Positions 34,203 to 45,075 of a DNA stretch of 64,000 nt are shown piece after piece; the stretch's first letter is position 1; every line of letters starts with the position of its first letter. The stretch is from Tenebrio molitor. Lineage: Eukaryota; Arthropoda; Insecta; Coleoptera; Tenebrionidae. Location: positions 22,258,001 to 22,322,000 of the forward strand of contig NC_091047.1 in the NCBI RefSeq assembly GCF_963966145.1. The letters are read 5' to 3'. The notes under the pieces are model-generated. The model saw only the letters and a program-made list of their open reading frames with translations, ran no database searches and was not told the DNA's origin. The translations under genes were made by a program, and so were the position numbers.

Positions 34203-34490
34203 ATGAATCCATTGGTCGTCTTCGCAATTTTGACCATCTTCGCGGTGGCCGAGTGCAGGTTCCTCATTGTCAGAACCGACGAGATCGCTCTTCCCGCTTC
34301 CGAAAAAATATCGAAGAGGTCGGCAGAAGAAGGCGAAGAGCATTACCTGGACGAGCCGGTGGTTGTTCCTCTGGAAGACCCAGACGAAAAGGTTGCGGTG
34401 GTGAAGAGGTCGATCAGTGATCTGTACGCCAACATGGACGACTTGAGGTTCAGGTTCTTCCACAAGGGTCTGATAAGGGAACGATTCTAA
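34203..34490 (+). CDS. Small secreted prepropeptide (95 aa)
   Basis: Single exon with a signal peptide at residues 1-18 (MNPLVVFAILTIFAVAEC). Two dibasic sites follow, in EKISKRSAE and VVKRSISD, so a 26-residue C-terminal peptide starting SISDLYANMDDLRFRFF would be released, plus an acidic spacer. The segment EKISKRSAE recurs in the larger precursor at 40978-41625, and both begin MNP, which points to shared ancestry. A TATA box lies upstream and AATAAA at 34623-34628. Coding GC content is well above its surroundings. No known hormone is recognised. Possible roles include a secreted peptide of gut, gland or defence type; this is not established. Confidence 0.85.
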   Translation: MNPLVVFAILTIFAVAECRFLIVRTDEIALPASEKISKRSAEEGEEHYLDEPVVVPLEDPDEKVAVVKRSISDLYANMDDLRFRFFHKGLIRERF

Positions 34491-36233
34491 TCCGGGAGTC
34501 TACCTGTCAACGCAGTCATCATCACCATCATTGATATTATTTAACCACGGTCATGTATTCTGTAATTTATTATAATTGTTATGATATAAGACTGACATAT
34601 TTATGTTTTTTTATCGTTGTTGAATAAATTTTTTTCGAAAATTATATCACATCTGCGTATTATTTACACTACATTGAGATAAAAAGTTTGCGTTGCTTAC
34701 AGTCTGGGTGAAGAAAGGATTATCTCTGTTTATAAACAACACCTATTTTTAAATGTTTCCATTATACATCGCTATCATCATTAATGATTTATTTAAATAC
34801 ATTTAGGAAGCGCGCTCCTTGCCTATATTCGCCTGGACAACAACTTTTCATTATACTTAATTTGAAAAATTAGACCTGCCGAGTTGAGCAAAATTTGATC
34901 CATTAGGTCCAAGTGCTAACTGCGCAGACGGTCTGAAAGGCAAATAGAAGTCAAGCAAAACTGCATCGCAGATAAACCCAATTGTTCCGAACGGTTCCGG
35001 ATTGTGCAATTTTTGTTGTCACACTTTGAGGATGCAGCCGTGGATCGTTTGCTTTGAAGGTAGTTGTTGCAATCTATTCGACATTGACCGGAAGTAGGTA
35101 AAGGCCAACGTGGAAGTGATATTGAAAATTTTTGTTAAGTTTGCTCTCACGCGTTGCTTGTCTGACGAAAACACGAGATGCTATGATTCATCTATTGAGA
35201 CATCTTGGGTAATTATTTCTGCAAACTGTCATTTTTCTCGTGGGAAGTTGTTGACATCGTAAAAATAGTACAATGGATGTTTCACACAGAATTACCGTAT
35301 GTAGTATTCTAGTGGATACGTCGAATTCTTCTGTTCAAAATTTATTATTACCATAGTAATAACGAATATGGTACATTCGAAAGCCGTGACCTAATCGATT
35401 GAGCATATTTAATTATAATTTGAATTCTGAATAATCGTTTCTGGAAAAATATTTATTCACCACTTTTGACTCACTGTGCAAACAGACGGTTTAATAACAT
35501 TTTAAGTATTTGTGGATTATTTCCCACGCATTCCACTTCTTAGTTATTTTTATTCTTTAACTTATTATAGTCTGTATTGTTTGTTGTTGATGTTTGTTTT
35601 CTTCCGTTGCGGGTTTCCTTGAATGTATTGCACAACTACAATTTTTAGAATCTTGTGGTATGTAATAATAGTGCAGTGGAATTTCATAAATGCTTAAGAT
35701 GTTTTTGAAGTGAAACTTTTTATGGAAGTTTTTTTAAATTTCTGATCGGCAACCTTTTTCTGTGACGAAAAGTGGTGGGGGTAAACACTGTTGGGTGTGT
35801 CGTTGTCACACTCACGGCATTTATCGATAATGTCCTCTCTTTTAATTTGGAGGCTTAATGAATAATGAGTTACGCATTTCGATATTGTTTAGTGTTATCG
35901 TTGTTTATAATTTATTTTCTTCATTAAAATATACAATTTTGCTTGAATATGCTATTTAAAAGTGATTGATGAATAATTACAATGTTCCCCTGTAATACAA
36001 AAGTTTCACTTCTATCGTACGTCTTTACGACACACTCTGTTTTTTTGTTAGTTTATTTATAACAGTGCGTTCTTTTTTTACTGTTGCCATAGGGGATTGC
36101 ATGGTGAAATATTTTATGTTTTATTTATTTTTTTTATTTTCGTCATGTTACATTTATAGAACTACATGAATCTAAAAAATGCCTTTCCTCTCCTGTTAAA
36201 CAATAGGTGCATTCATTATACATTCATTTGCCG
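34491..36233. other. 3' UTR and non-coding stretch
   Basis: The polyadenylation signal aataaa is at 34623-34628. Beyond it no gene or clear element is recognised. Confidence 0.35.
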
Positions 36234-36410
36234 TTAAGTAATACTATTCATTACTCACGGCTGTAAGTATGACTCATTACCCCTCCGTTGTGACCAATTG
36301 TAAAATTGTATTAGCAAATCTTCGCCTAGATTATAAAGACAATAATTTTTCACGAAGCTTTGTACGTCGTAGAAAAAGTACTGTATTCTACTCGCATGTA
36401 ATGGTTATTG
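36234..36410. repeat. Repeat H, copy 1
   Basis: Shares attactcacggctgtaagta-like sequence, then gtgaccaattg, with 62925-63010 (cacggccgtgagttgagtaa). It also carries gtcgtagaaaaagtactgta, seen near 32335 and 63180. Confidence 0.45.
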
Positions 36411-36559
36411 CCCCTCGTCAGTTAGCCACTGAATAAAATATTGTATTGATGTTCTAATGCTACAATGCCCTGAGAAAAATTCTTTGCTTGCATTTCATTT
36501 ACATCCATCACCACTGTTTCCTCATTTGAAAGATGAATACAAAAATACACTCTTTCAGG

Positions 36560-36705
36560 AAACAAGTGGCAGTACAGTTAGTAGGAAATGTGGTTCTTCT
36601 GCACTTCTTCTTTCCTGTTGAACTCTCTCCACGCTGTAGTCAACCAAAAAAATTCCACCTGAATCCCAGTAAGCTATTGCCATAACTTTTGCATGAAATT
36701 TCCTA
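36560..36705 (-). pseudogene. Mariner transposase fragment
   Basis: The minus strand reads KVMAIAYWDSGGIFLVDY, the mariner motif between the first two catalytic Asp residues (KVMxxxFWDxxGIxxxDY). The flanks are too decayed to follow. Confidence 0.6.
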
Positions 36706-37619
36706 GAAGAAGTGATAAACTCTGAGTCACATTCATCACAACAAATTATCCAAGAAAGACTCAGAGATAAATGGCTAAATTTACTCTTGGTCTGGCTACA
36801 TTATATAATTTCTACTCAAAAATGTGTCTATTGGCAATCAGGAAAAAAATTTAAGAACGCTAATGTGGTGATTACTACAGAGATACGAGAACAGAAAATG
36901 AACATACAAAGTGATCAAAAAGGAAACAAACCATGTCGTAGCGGATTCTATGCAAATAACCGTTCAATAGATGAGCGTAGACAATTTGTAGTCTCAAACG
37001 CCACTTCATAATAAATCATACCTCACGAATTTTAGACTAACTTTCAATACTAACCTTAGTCCTTTTAAAGTGTCTCTTTTTGTCCCTAGAGACATAAAGT
37101 ACACTACTGTTAATGGAAAAAGCATACAAGTCTTGACAGAGATTTTTGCAATTTTTTGGCATTGTAAATTTACTTGATATTTGTTTCCATGTTTACCCAT
37201 ATTAAGTTATCAGGTAAGAATTTACAAACGAATTTTGATTATAGACTACGTCCACTGATAGAATGCATTGTTTTAAATATCCTTAGATAACAACATCCCC
37301 AAACCATAACATTAAAATATTAAGAAAGTATCATAGATTCTGTTGGTAATATCTTGAATCATTCGCGCCACTGATTCTCATTGGTTGTTGTGAAACCCAA
37401 ACGAAAAATAAATTATATGACATTTCAAATTTGAAATTGTCAGTTCTGTCAAGTGGTTTAAGCATTTAAATTTGCGATTTTTCATCTTTAGAGCTTTGTT
37501 TTGCGATTCTCTGGTTTTAAAAGTTATTAGTTTTGATCGTGTTGCTGTTTTGATCTGTTCCGTTGCGATTTCTTGTTGATTTATTTAAATTTGTGGAGTG
37601 CGTGCCTCAAGAATCTAAT

Positions 37620-37992
37620 TACTCTCGTGTCAAAAATGGATTACTCCCTAGGATTTAGGGATATTCGTTACTAGGTTGCCATAAATTTGGTCAGATTGGA
37701 GGCTATGTGGTTTCTGGTGACAAACAAAACATATCGCAAAAATGTAAGGCAGCAAGTTAATTGTAACAGTTGCAAATGACTAATTTCTCGCTAAGTGATA
37801 GATGATTTTTCGTTTCACAATCAATTTTGGTTACTGGCGGCATATTTATTTGGATTTAATCTCTCAATTTAAAGTAACCAACCTTAGGCATTCAAAATAA
37901 ATTTTGAAAATTCTAGTTACACACAACATGAAAAACGTTATTTCCCTAAAAGTTCGAATTCTAGGGAGTAATCCATTTTTGACACGAGAGTA
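37620..37992. mobile_element. MITE-J copy 1 (373 bp)
   Basis: TIRs tactctcgtgtcaaaaatgg and its inverse, both continuing attactccctag, with TA ends. A decayed inverted copy lies at 58364-58736. Confidence 0.75.
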
Positions 37993-38078
37993 CAAACATC
38001 GAAAATAATACAGAGGTAATTTTTGTTCATGCATTAAATAGGAGTACATATTAAATAATCTCTTGCTTGTGTTTAGCC

Positions 38079-38200
38079 ATTTCCGAAAAAAGCTGGATAT
38101 TTTAATTTCAGTAGCCAGCTTTTTTCGGAAATTCGAAAATGTATTGTGGGTTGCATTTTTTCTTCCGTCGGGCACATTACCACTCGTGAAATACCCTGTA
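38079..38200. mobile_element. MITE family 1, right-half copy
   Basis: Shares the aagctggatattttaatttc centre and the right arm to the end (accactcgtgaaataccctgta-like) with 2651-2828. The left arm is missing. Confidence 0.65.
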
Positions 38201-39041
38201 TTAATAAAACCTAATATATTACTTCTACTCTACTGAAGTTCTCTTTCGTCTTTCCTAAGTGCAAACATGCAGAATAATAATAAAACATCACGTGTAAACC
38301 TGCTCTTTCCATTTTTCAAAATTTCGCGCAGGATCTATTTGTTGTAGCGTAGAGTGAACATTTTTAGTAACATTTATGTCAAGCAATCTATGAGTGTACA
38401 GAGGTTACCAGACTTAAGAGAACCCACAATAAACCTTGAAAATAAAGAACAATACCTATAATGTTGATAACAGAAACACTAGAGGGAGGCATTAAGTACA
38501 CTTTTACTGACTGAAATCGAATTATTTCAATTACCAATTACCTGCCACTGACAATGACAGTGACACCAGGTAATGGTAAATCTGATTTACACAGGAAAAA
38601 TGTAAGTGTATGCTTTTTCAGTGAACGGAAGTGTAACATTTAAAATTCCTAGGGACAAAAGTAAAAAATTAACTTTTTTGATGTTTCCTTAAAATAAACC
38701 AATAAAGCGTTTTCATTGTAGTTTTTCACTCGTTTCTCCATACACCACTTAACAAAACCTTCATATTGCTGTTCGTAAATTTTTCTGGATTTTCTTCCGT
38801 GACGTATCAGCAGCCTTGTCTATGTCAAAACTTGTAGATTCATTCATTTCTTATCAATAAAACTGTGAAGTTACAATTCGGTTCAACACTTAAAATGGCA
38901 CTAGATTGAAAAATGTTGTTGACACCGTTGCTATGACGTTACCTACTGGGTAATCCAAATAGCACTATGTTCATATATTATATGAAATAACGAACTCGTC
39001 AAAATGATTATTTATATCACTGGGAAGTGCAAAAATAGCGT

Positions 39042-39443
39042 ATAAGACTTATTATTTGTTTCAAAATCAAAAATCCACCAACACTGCATTCTACCTCGAA
39101 AATACAACCGACAACGTCGCCAACTTTTGTTTTTAGTGTGTTTGAAAGTGTCAGAACAACGTCGGGTTATGAAATAAAACTGTTGACAGTAATTTTGGTC
39201 GTAGTTCATCGTGTTTTTTAAATTCTTGGAAGCACTTAATAAACGCTCGCTTTAATTTAGCGGTTAAAAGATTCCTTGTTTTTCGAGGCATTTTTATTAT
39301 TTGATATTTGTGACGCACTGAAGGTCAAATGTTGGCGAAAGGTTTGGCCAACCCAGAAAAATGAAACTTATTCTAGAGATTTCTTTTTTTCTGCTAACAT
39401 AATTCAACAGGTGGTGGATTTTTGATTTTGAAACAGATTATAG
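39042..39443. mobile_element. Repeat E' MITE, copy 1
   Basis: Ends tgtttcaaaatcaaaaatcc and its inverse. The interior (gaaaatacaaccgacaacgt) is shared in opposite orientation with 51789-52180. Confidence 0.7.
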
Positions 39444-40356
39444 GACTAAAGTGATATTTTATCCCTTACGTGATTATCGGCCATTGGGCTCTAGTAACCC
39501 TCTGGCAATAAAATTTACGTGCGGGATAAAAACACTCAGTTTACTCGTTACTCCCTTGATATACACTGTTATTCACGATTAAAATTTCGTTATATGCAAC
39601 CCAAAATACAAGAAACTCCTACAACTTGATATTTTGTTTAATTCGAAATAAGGTAGCAATCCAAGTAGCTTGGCGAAAAAGATTAATCATGACATTTTCT
39701 CTTTATTGAGGTTATGAGCAAAAGTTAATATAAATGTGAAAACTGACATGACAGACAATAAGGACCAGCAATCATTGACTTAAGTATTACTTTTTATAAA
39801 TTTAGGAAGCTAGAAACCATTGAAAATTGTAGTTTCGGTTGCAAATAACGAAATTTTCATCGGAAGTCTCTCGTGACTAACCCTGTATAATAAATAAATA
39901 ATAATACAATTATTAATTTAAACAGTGACTAAAAATAGTATGTCAATCAATAGAATTTTAGTTTAATGCTAATTATTCGTGTAAAATGAGTCAAAATTCG
40001 CTAGACTGGATATTTTGATATGTGAAAAAAGCAAATCGTGTGGTTATTCATCTATTGTGTCTTTTCTGTCAATAATTGAATTTGTTTAATGTAATATTTA
40101 AATATTTATTAAACTATTTAGTTTATTGTGCAGATATGTTTTTCTCCGAAATTCAAGCACTTTTCTCGTTAATGTGACTAAACTAAATTTAGATTGGGTC
40201 AAATTGAATAAATTAAATGCTAATGGTTCGCGTAAAATGAATCAGCAAAATTAGAGGCATTTTTAAAACTATATTGATCAAGAAAAACGCACGTGGCATT
40301 TAAATATTTACATTTAATCTAAAATTAGAGCGCCTTATAAAGATAAATTATTTTTT
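39444..40356. other. Non-coding stretch
   Basis: No gene recognised. A fragment of another TIR family ends cgtgactaaccctgtataat at 39871-39890. Confidence 0.3.
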
Positions 40357-40530
40357 TGTTCGACACTGTCAGAATTTGAGAATTTTCTCCTGTGTGAACG
40401 GATTTTGATAAATTTGACAACTTGTCAAAACGAAACGTCAAGCTAATTTTCAAGATTTTTAGCGATTTGGAGCCTTTAAGGGGCTCGTCGAACAAAAAAA
40501 CGTTGTATTCAACTCGTTCTTATGTAATTT
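40357..40530 (+). repeat. Repeat C, copy 2 (left of peptide gene)
   Basis: tttttttgttcgacactgtc to aaaaaacgttgtattcaact. Closely matches 42591-42765 in the same orientation. It is followed by a palindromic tract (40530-40640) around cactcgagttttaaactgg. Confidence 0.75.
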
Positions 40531-40894
40531 GAGCTTTTTTTGGCACTCGTGGACCTTTAGAACTCGCGTTTCACTCGAGTTTTAAACTGGTCCACTCATG
40601 CCAAAAAAAGCCAAAATTACACACGAACTCGTTAAATAAATAACTATTATGACGTTCCGACACCGCTTTAATAAATGTTACCAGTTATAGGCGCTTCTAG
40701 CTGTCCATTTTGTAGTGAATTTTGATTATTCAAAAAAATCTATTAAAAGCAGCGCATGCTTTTGACGTTCGTCGTATAGTTTGTGTTTAATTAAATAATT
40801 ATCATCTTTTTGTGTTCTAATAAGTAATAAACATTAGCGGCTGTTGAAAAGCGTCAATGCCATTTAGTGTCTATTAACGAAAATCTACCACCAC

Positions 40895-40902
40895 TATATA
40901 TA
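40895..40902 (+). promoter_or_regulatory. TATA box of the FLPxFA precursor gene
   Basis: tatatata is followed 20-30 nt later by ctccagtcaatca, a plausible initiator (tcagt-like). The ATG is at 40978. Confidence 0.65.
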
Positions 40903-40977
40903 CCAGCAGCCATGCTCCAGTCAATCAATTGAAACCTGATCGAGCAAGTGTGTTGTCAAGTGCAACAAAGTGTAAAA

Positions 40978-41625
40978 ATGAATCCGATGTTACTGTTGTG
41001 CCTCCTTGCGGCGATCGTGCTAGCCTCAAGCAACCCCATCGCCCTGGAAGACTTCCCAGCAGAGTACGTGGTCGCCGAAATCGAAGAACTCCCCGAAATC
41101 AGGATTTCCAAGCGGTCGCTCCAGAGGGAGCTCGCCTCGCCGCTAACGGGGACCGAGAGAATAAGCAAGAGGTCCCTCAAGACCGACATGGGAACCCCGC
41201 TGACCGGAATGGAAAGAATCACCAGATCGCTCAAGACCGACGACGGTTTCCCCATGACCGGAGTCGAGAAGATCTCCAAGCGCTCAGCCGAAGACCAAGA
41301 AGATCCCAAGCGCGAACGAAGGCATGTCTTCTTACCGTCCTTCGCAAAACATCGACAAGCCAGATCTATCAAGTACGAAACTGACATCCTCGACGCCAAC
41401 GACGTCTTCAAGAGGGAAAAACGCCAACTCTTCTTACCGTCCTTTGCCAAGAGGCGACAAGGTAGATCTATTGCGATGGAAGCTGATGACGAGTCCAGTG
41501 GACGACAGAAACGCAGCATTTTCCTGCCGGGTTTCGCGAGACGACACGGGAGGTCACTGCAAGATGAAGACATGGACACTGCTGAGACGGCTGTTTTCTT
41601 ACCTGCATTTGCAAGACGAGGTTAA
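40978..41625 (+). CDS. Multi-copy peptide precursor with xFLPxFA and PLTG-type repeats (215 aa)
   Basis: Start at the ATG after tgtaaaa; a GTG 10 codons upstream is not needed because MNPMLLLCLLAAIVLASS is a good signal peptide. Residues 45-102 hold three repeats released by KR/R sites, with cores ASPLTGTER, GTPLTGMER and GFPMTGVEK, each followed by I(S/T)(K)RS. Residues 115-215 hold four repeats, HVFLPSFA, QLFLPSFA, SIFLPGFA and AVFLPAFA, each followed by basic residues (KHR, KRR, RRH, RRG) and separated by acidic spacers. No Gly precedes the basic sites, so amidation is not predicted. Such architecture is typical of neuropeptide or secreted bioactive peptide precursors. I recognise no named family. 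It is related to the 34.2-kb gene through EKISKRSAE. The high-GC coding sequence generates a long antisense shadow frame. Confidence 0.88.
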   Translation: MNPMLLLCLLAAIVLASSNPIALEDFPAEYVVAEIEELPEIRISKRSLQRELASPLTGTERISKRSLKTDMGTPLTGMERITRSLKTDDGFPMTGVEKISKRSAEDQEDPKRERRHVFLPSFAKHRQARSIKYETDILDANDVFKREKRQLFLPSFAKRRQGRSIAMEADDESSGRQKRSIFLPGFARRHGRSLQDEDMDTAETAVFLPAFARRG

Positions 41626-42590
41626 TGGAGTTCGACATTTGCAATTAGGACAACTTGAATCTGTTATACTTATTCGAAATAGGGTTTCGCGGCATATTTG
41701 CATTAAAAAAATAAATAAAAATAAATATAGGAGAATAGTGTGATATTGTACTTTTGTAATTTAATATAATGTTGAATAGTTAGTAAGTTCGGATGTTTAT
41801 ACAATCAATTCCACAAGACTGTATTTTTTAGTCAAAATATACATAATTATTTTACTATTCTTTTTTTATTTTCTTGCAAATTTGATGTGTCAAGACACGT
41901 TTTTTTGATTTATAGATGCATGTTCTAGATATATCCAGTTTTCTCCTTTTTGTTACATGTTTATTGAATAAATATTAAATAAGCATTAATTTTGTCGATG
42001 TTATTTATTTAAACTCACCAATTCCTTGAAAAACCTATGACAAAGGATAATTTTAAATTCCCAACGCTCAACGGTGCTTCTGCAATATTTAATAAATTCA
42101 TTCCTAATTGGACTCCTAATATGGAATACAATAAATTAAAATAGTTCTATGAAAAAATTCTTGTTTTTGTAAACAAGAAATAAAAAAAACTTGAAATATT
42201 ATCAATAATCACTTGATAAATTACACAATACATTTTCATTCACAATGTCCATTTTTAGCCTTCCTTCATGTATTACATATTTCAAACGCTTTTTAACCGT
42301 GTTAACTCTGTACTGACGGAGACTGCCAAAGGATTCTGTCTTCATTTTTCTTTGGAAATATATGTACAGGTGACTTTGACTTGGGTGGAGTCCTTTAAAC
42401 CTCTGCAATATACTTGGTGGTGATAAGAATGGAAATAACAATAGATTTTGTTGTATTACTCTTTACAGTATTTGAAAATAATTTACTAAATGTGACACAT
42501 TCTTGTATTCAAGAAGAAGAACGTATTCGAATCTTAAAAATATGACTCTTCTTTCCAGGATGTAGAAAAATTTAAAAAGTATTCCAATAT

Positions 42591-42765
42591 CTTTTTTGTT
42601 CGACACTGTCAGAATTTGAGAATTTTCTCCTGTGTGAACGGATTTTGATAAATGTCACAACTTGTCAAAACGAAACGTCAAGCTAATTTTAAAGATTTTA
42701 AGCGATTTGGAGCCTTTAAGGGGCTCCTCGAACAAAAAAACGTTGTATTCAACTCGTTCGTGTGC
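42591..42765 (+). repeat. Repeat C, copy 3 (right of peptide gene)
   Basis: Same unit and orientation as 40357-40530: ttttttgttcgacactgtca through cgttgtattcaactcg. The two copies bracket the peptide gene. Confidence 0.75.
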
Positions 42766-42889
42766 CAAAAAAGGCCCAATTTACGCACGAAATCATTAAA
42801 TAAACTACTATTTTATAATGTTGTAAATACGTCGTTAATCATCCCTGAGCTGTACCAAATTATCGAAAAATAATTTAGACTTATTGTTT

Positions 42890-43305
42890 GAGCAATGTGG
42901 CACCTCACTTCTGACAAAAAAGAACAAGATATTAAATTTCCAGACGAACCCGATCCATAATGTAAATGAAAAATGAAGATGAATATGTGGACACTAATAT
43001 GAAATATGTTTCTGTCAGTGATTGGATGAGATTTGGTGCTGTTGTAATAAATCGAATGGGATACTTTAAAGTCAAAAATATAATCAAAGAAATAGAAGGG
43101 TTAACAAACTACATATATCCAGAGGTAGAGGTAATTTGGTGTTGGTTTGATTTCTTCTTTATTTTTGTGAACCGTTATTAGAAGAACTTTGTTTTTGGAG
43201 TAATAAAACGGGTCATATGATTTACGAAAACAACTGGAAATCTCAAACTACGAAAGAATTGAAGACGAATGAAGAGGAAGAAGAATTGAAGAAATAAATA
43301 CCTAC
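42890..43305 (+). other. Possible coding remnant, unrecognised
   Basis: A frame at 42966-43181 reads EYVDTNMKYVSVSDWMRFGA and ends near PEVE, before a possible donor (gag|gtaatt, about 43131). After a possible acceptor (gttattag, about 43180), a second frame reads ENNWKSQTTKELK and TNEEEEELKK. No phase joins the two, so it looks like a broken gene or element. Function unknown. Confidence 0.25.
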
Positions 43306-43555
43306 CTGAAGTTTGGATGTTCATTGCTGTATGCAAATCGCGAAGTAAAGATGTTCGTTAAATTTAATATTGAGTCCACTGGTTTCTCAAATCATGAACC
43401 GAGATGGATTTGCCACCATCACCAAGATTCTTCGACATATGAGAGCTTCATGAACTGTTACACTTAAAATTGACCTGTCCAAATATTTTTTTCAAAAAAA
43501 TTTTGTTTAATTTTTAAAGAATTTATTCCATACTTTTGCCGCTCACTGTATAGGC

Positions 43556-43780
43556 AGAATATAGCCTAAGGGAGTCCGTTTCGGCTCAGGGACACGAGGG
43601 TCGCGGGTTCGATTCCGACCCAGGGCGAAAAAAAAAAAAGGCTATATTCTATCTCGTGATTCGGAAGTCACGTTAAGCCATTGGTCCCGGTCTATTGAGT
43701 TGGTCATCATGCCCCTCATAGATTTGTAAAACCAGTCCTAGACTGTGTAACAACATTTTTTAAATACACCAAAGCCAAAA
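43556..43780 (+). mobile_element. tRNA-derived SINE
   Basis: A-box tagcctaaggg (43562-43572, fits TRGCNNARNGG) and B-box ggttcgattcc (43606-43616) stand 33 nt apart, inside a tRNA-like head whose T-arm is ggtcgcgggttcgattccga. An A-rich stretch and a body containing ttaagccattggtcccggtc follow. Only an intact T-arm is visible, so this is not a tRNA gene. Confidence 0.75.
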
Positions 43781-44687
43781 CGATCTCACAATATTTGTAA
43801 TTCTTTCAATGCCTTCATTATTTGAAAGTTTTTGATTTTAGTTTTGATAAATTTTAGTCCTAAACTTTACAAACAAAAGTACAATAATCTTAAACCTAAA
43901 ATTGATTAATAATTTCAGTATTCATCACACTTAGTTGCTAAGTAAGATCTGTATTTGCAGAATTATTCACTGATGTAAAAATTTGGTGTGGAATGTAACA
44001 GATTTTAGTCACGTGTTTCTAAACCTGCCTCAAGAACCACCAAAGAATTTACATTCAACCCCTCTTTATGGTGCATATATACTTGGTGTCCACTTGAAAA
44101 GTTCTGAATTTATTTCTGTTGTCTGTAACGTTTCAAATTTGAAATTGAAATATTAGGATGTGAGCACTTTTGGACAGGACAACATATTTATTAAAACAAT
44201 TTTGTAACAAAAAGTGATAAGTTATAAAGGAAAGTGTTTGAAATATTTTAATCAACTTTGGGGGTAACTTTTCTATTTCTTCGCAAATAACCGGTGTATT
44301 TTATATTTGATATACCAAATGTTATAACAAACAACTCTATTTGTTCTATTTTTTACATTTTTTACTGAGTAAAGTTTACCTAAAAATAGACGAATTATTT
44401 TGCTTATTGAATAATCAACTCCTTGTTTTCCTGGTTAGCGTTATTGTGATGTTTTTATTTTTTAAATATATTTGTGTTACTAAACATGACATGACATGAC
44501 AAGAACAACTTACTCGTAGATTCCAGCAAAGAAATAGATCTTTACCGCTACTTGCCTAGCCGTCCAAAAATTACTTAAATCTAAACAACAGATTGCTGTG
44601 AAATTCCTCATTAAAAATTTACAATAGATACACAATTTATTCTGAGCTGTAAGTTTATTAATTACATAATAGTATATTAAAGAACGA
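43781..44687. other. Non-coding stretch
   Basis: AT-rich; a tandem of acatg (aacatgacatgacatgac at 44483-44500) is the only structure noted. Confidence 0.3.
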
Positions 44688-45075
44688 GTTTTATAAGGGT
44701 TGATTTGAGTCCCAAGTGTAGAAAACGACCCGTATGGGACGAGTGCGCCAATGCCCTTATAAAACGAGTTTTTTTTGTTATTTTTTAAATTTTGCACCCT
44801 TGTTTTAATTTTGAAATAAAAAAATTAAATTTTCAAATTCTAGGGAATTTTGTATTAATTGGTAATTCAAGGTAACGGATGCAACTACATTTGCAACAGA
44901 TGTTAAAAAGTACCTCGAGTTTGAACATTAATACTGGAAGTTTTTTGGTGTAAATGACAATAATACACTGAAATATTGATAAAAAATTTTTAGAGATCTA
45001 TTAAAGTACGAGTGCTTTAAGAGATAGCCGTAAACGACTCCAAATTGAATACAATAATAGCCCTATTAGAGACGC
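44688..45075. repeat. Copy of the interior of the 8.9-10.2-kb element
   Basis: The inverted pair gagttttataagggttgatt and atgcccttataaaacgagtt flanks 44689-44770. The rest (44830-45070) matches 9290-9640 in reverse, including aacgactccaaattgaatac. Confidence 0.6.

Noticed and set aside
40956..41579. 207-codon antisense frame opposite the FLPxFA precursor
   Set aside because: Arises from the GC-biased codons of the plus-strand gene; its protein has no signal or repeats of its own meaning.
43556..43640. tRNA gene
   Set aside because: A- and B-boxes are present but the acceptor and anticodon stems do not form, and a SINE body follows.
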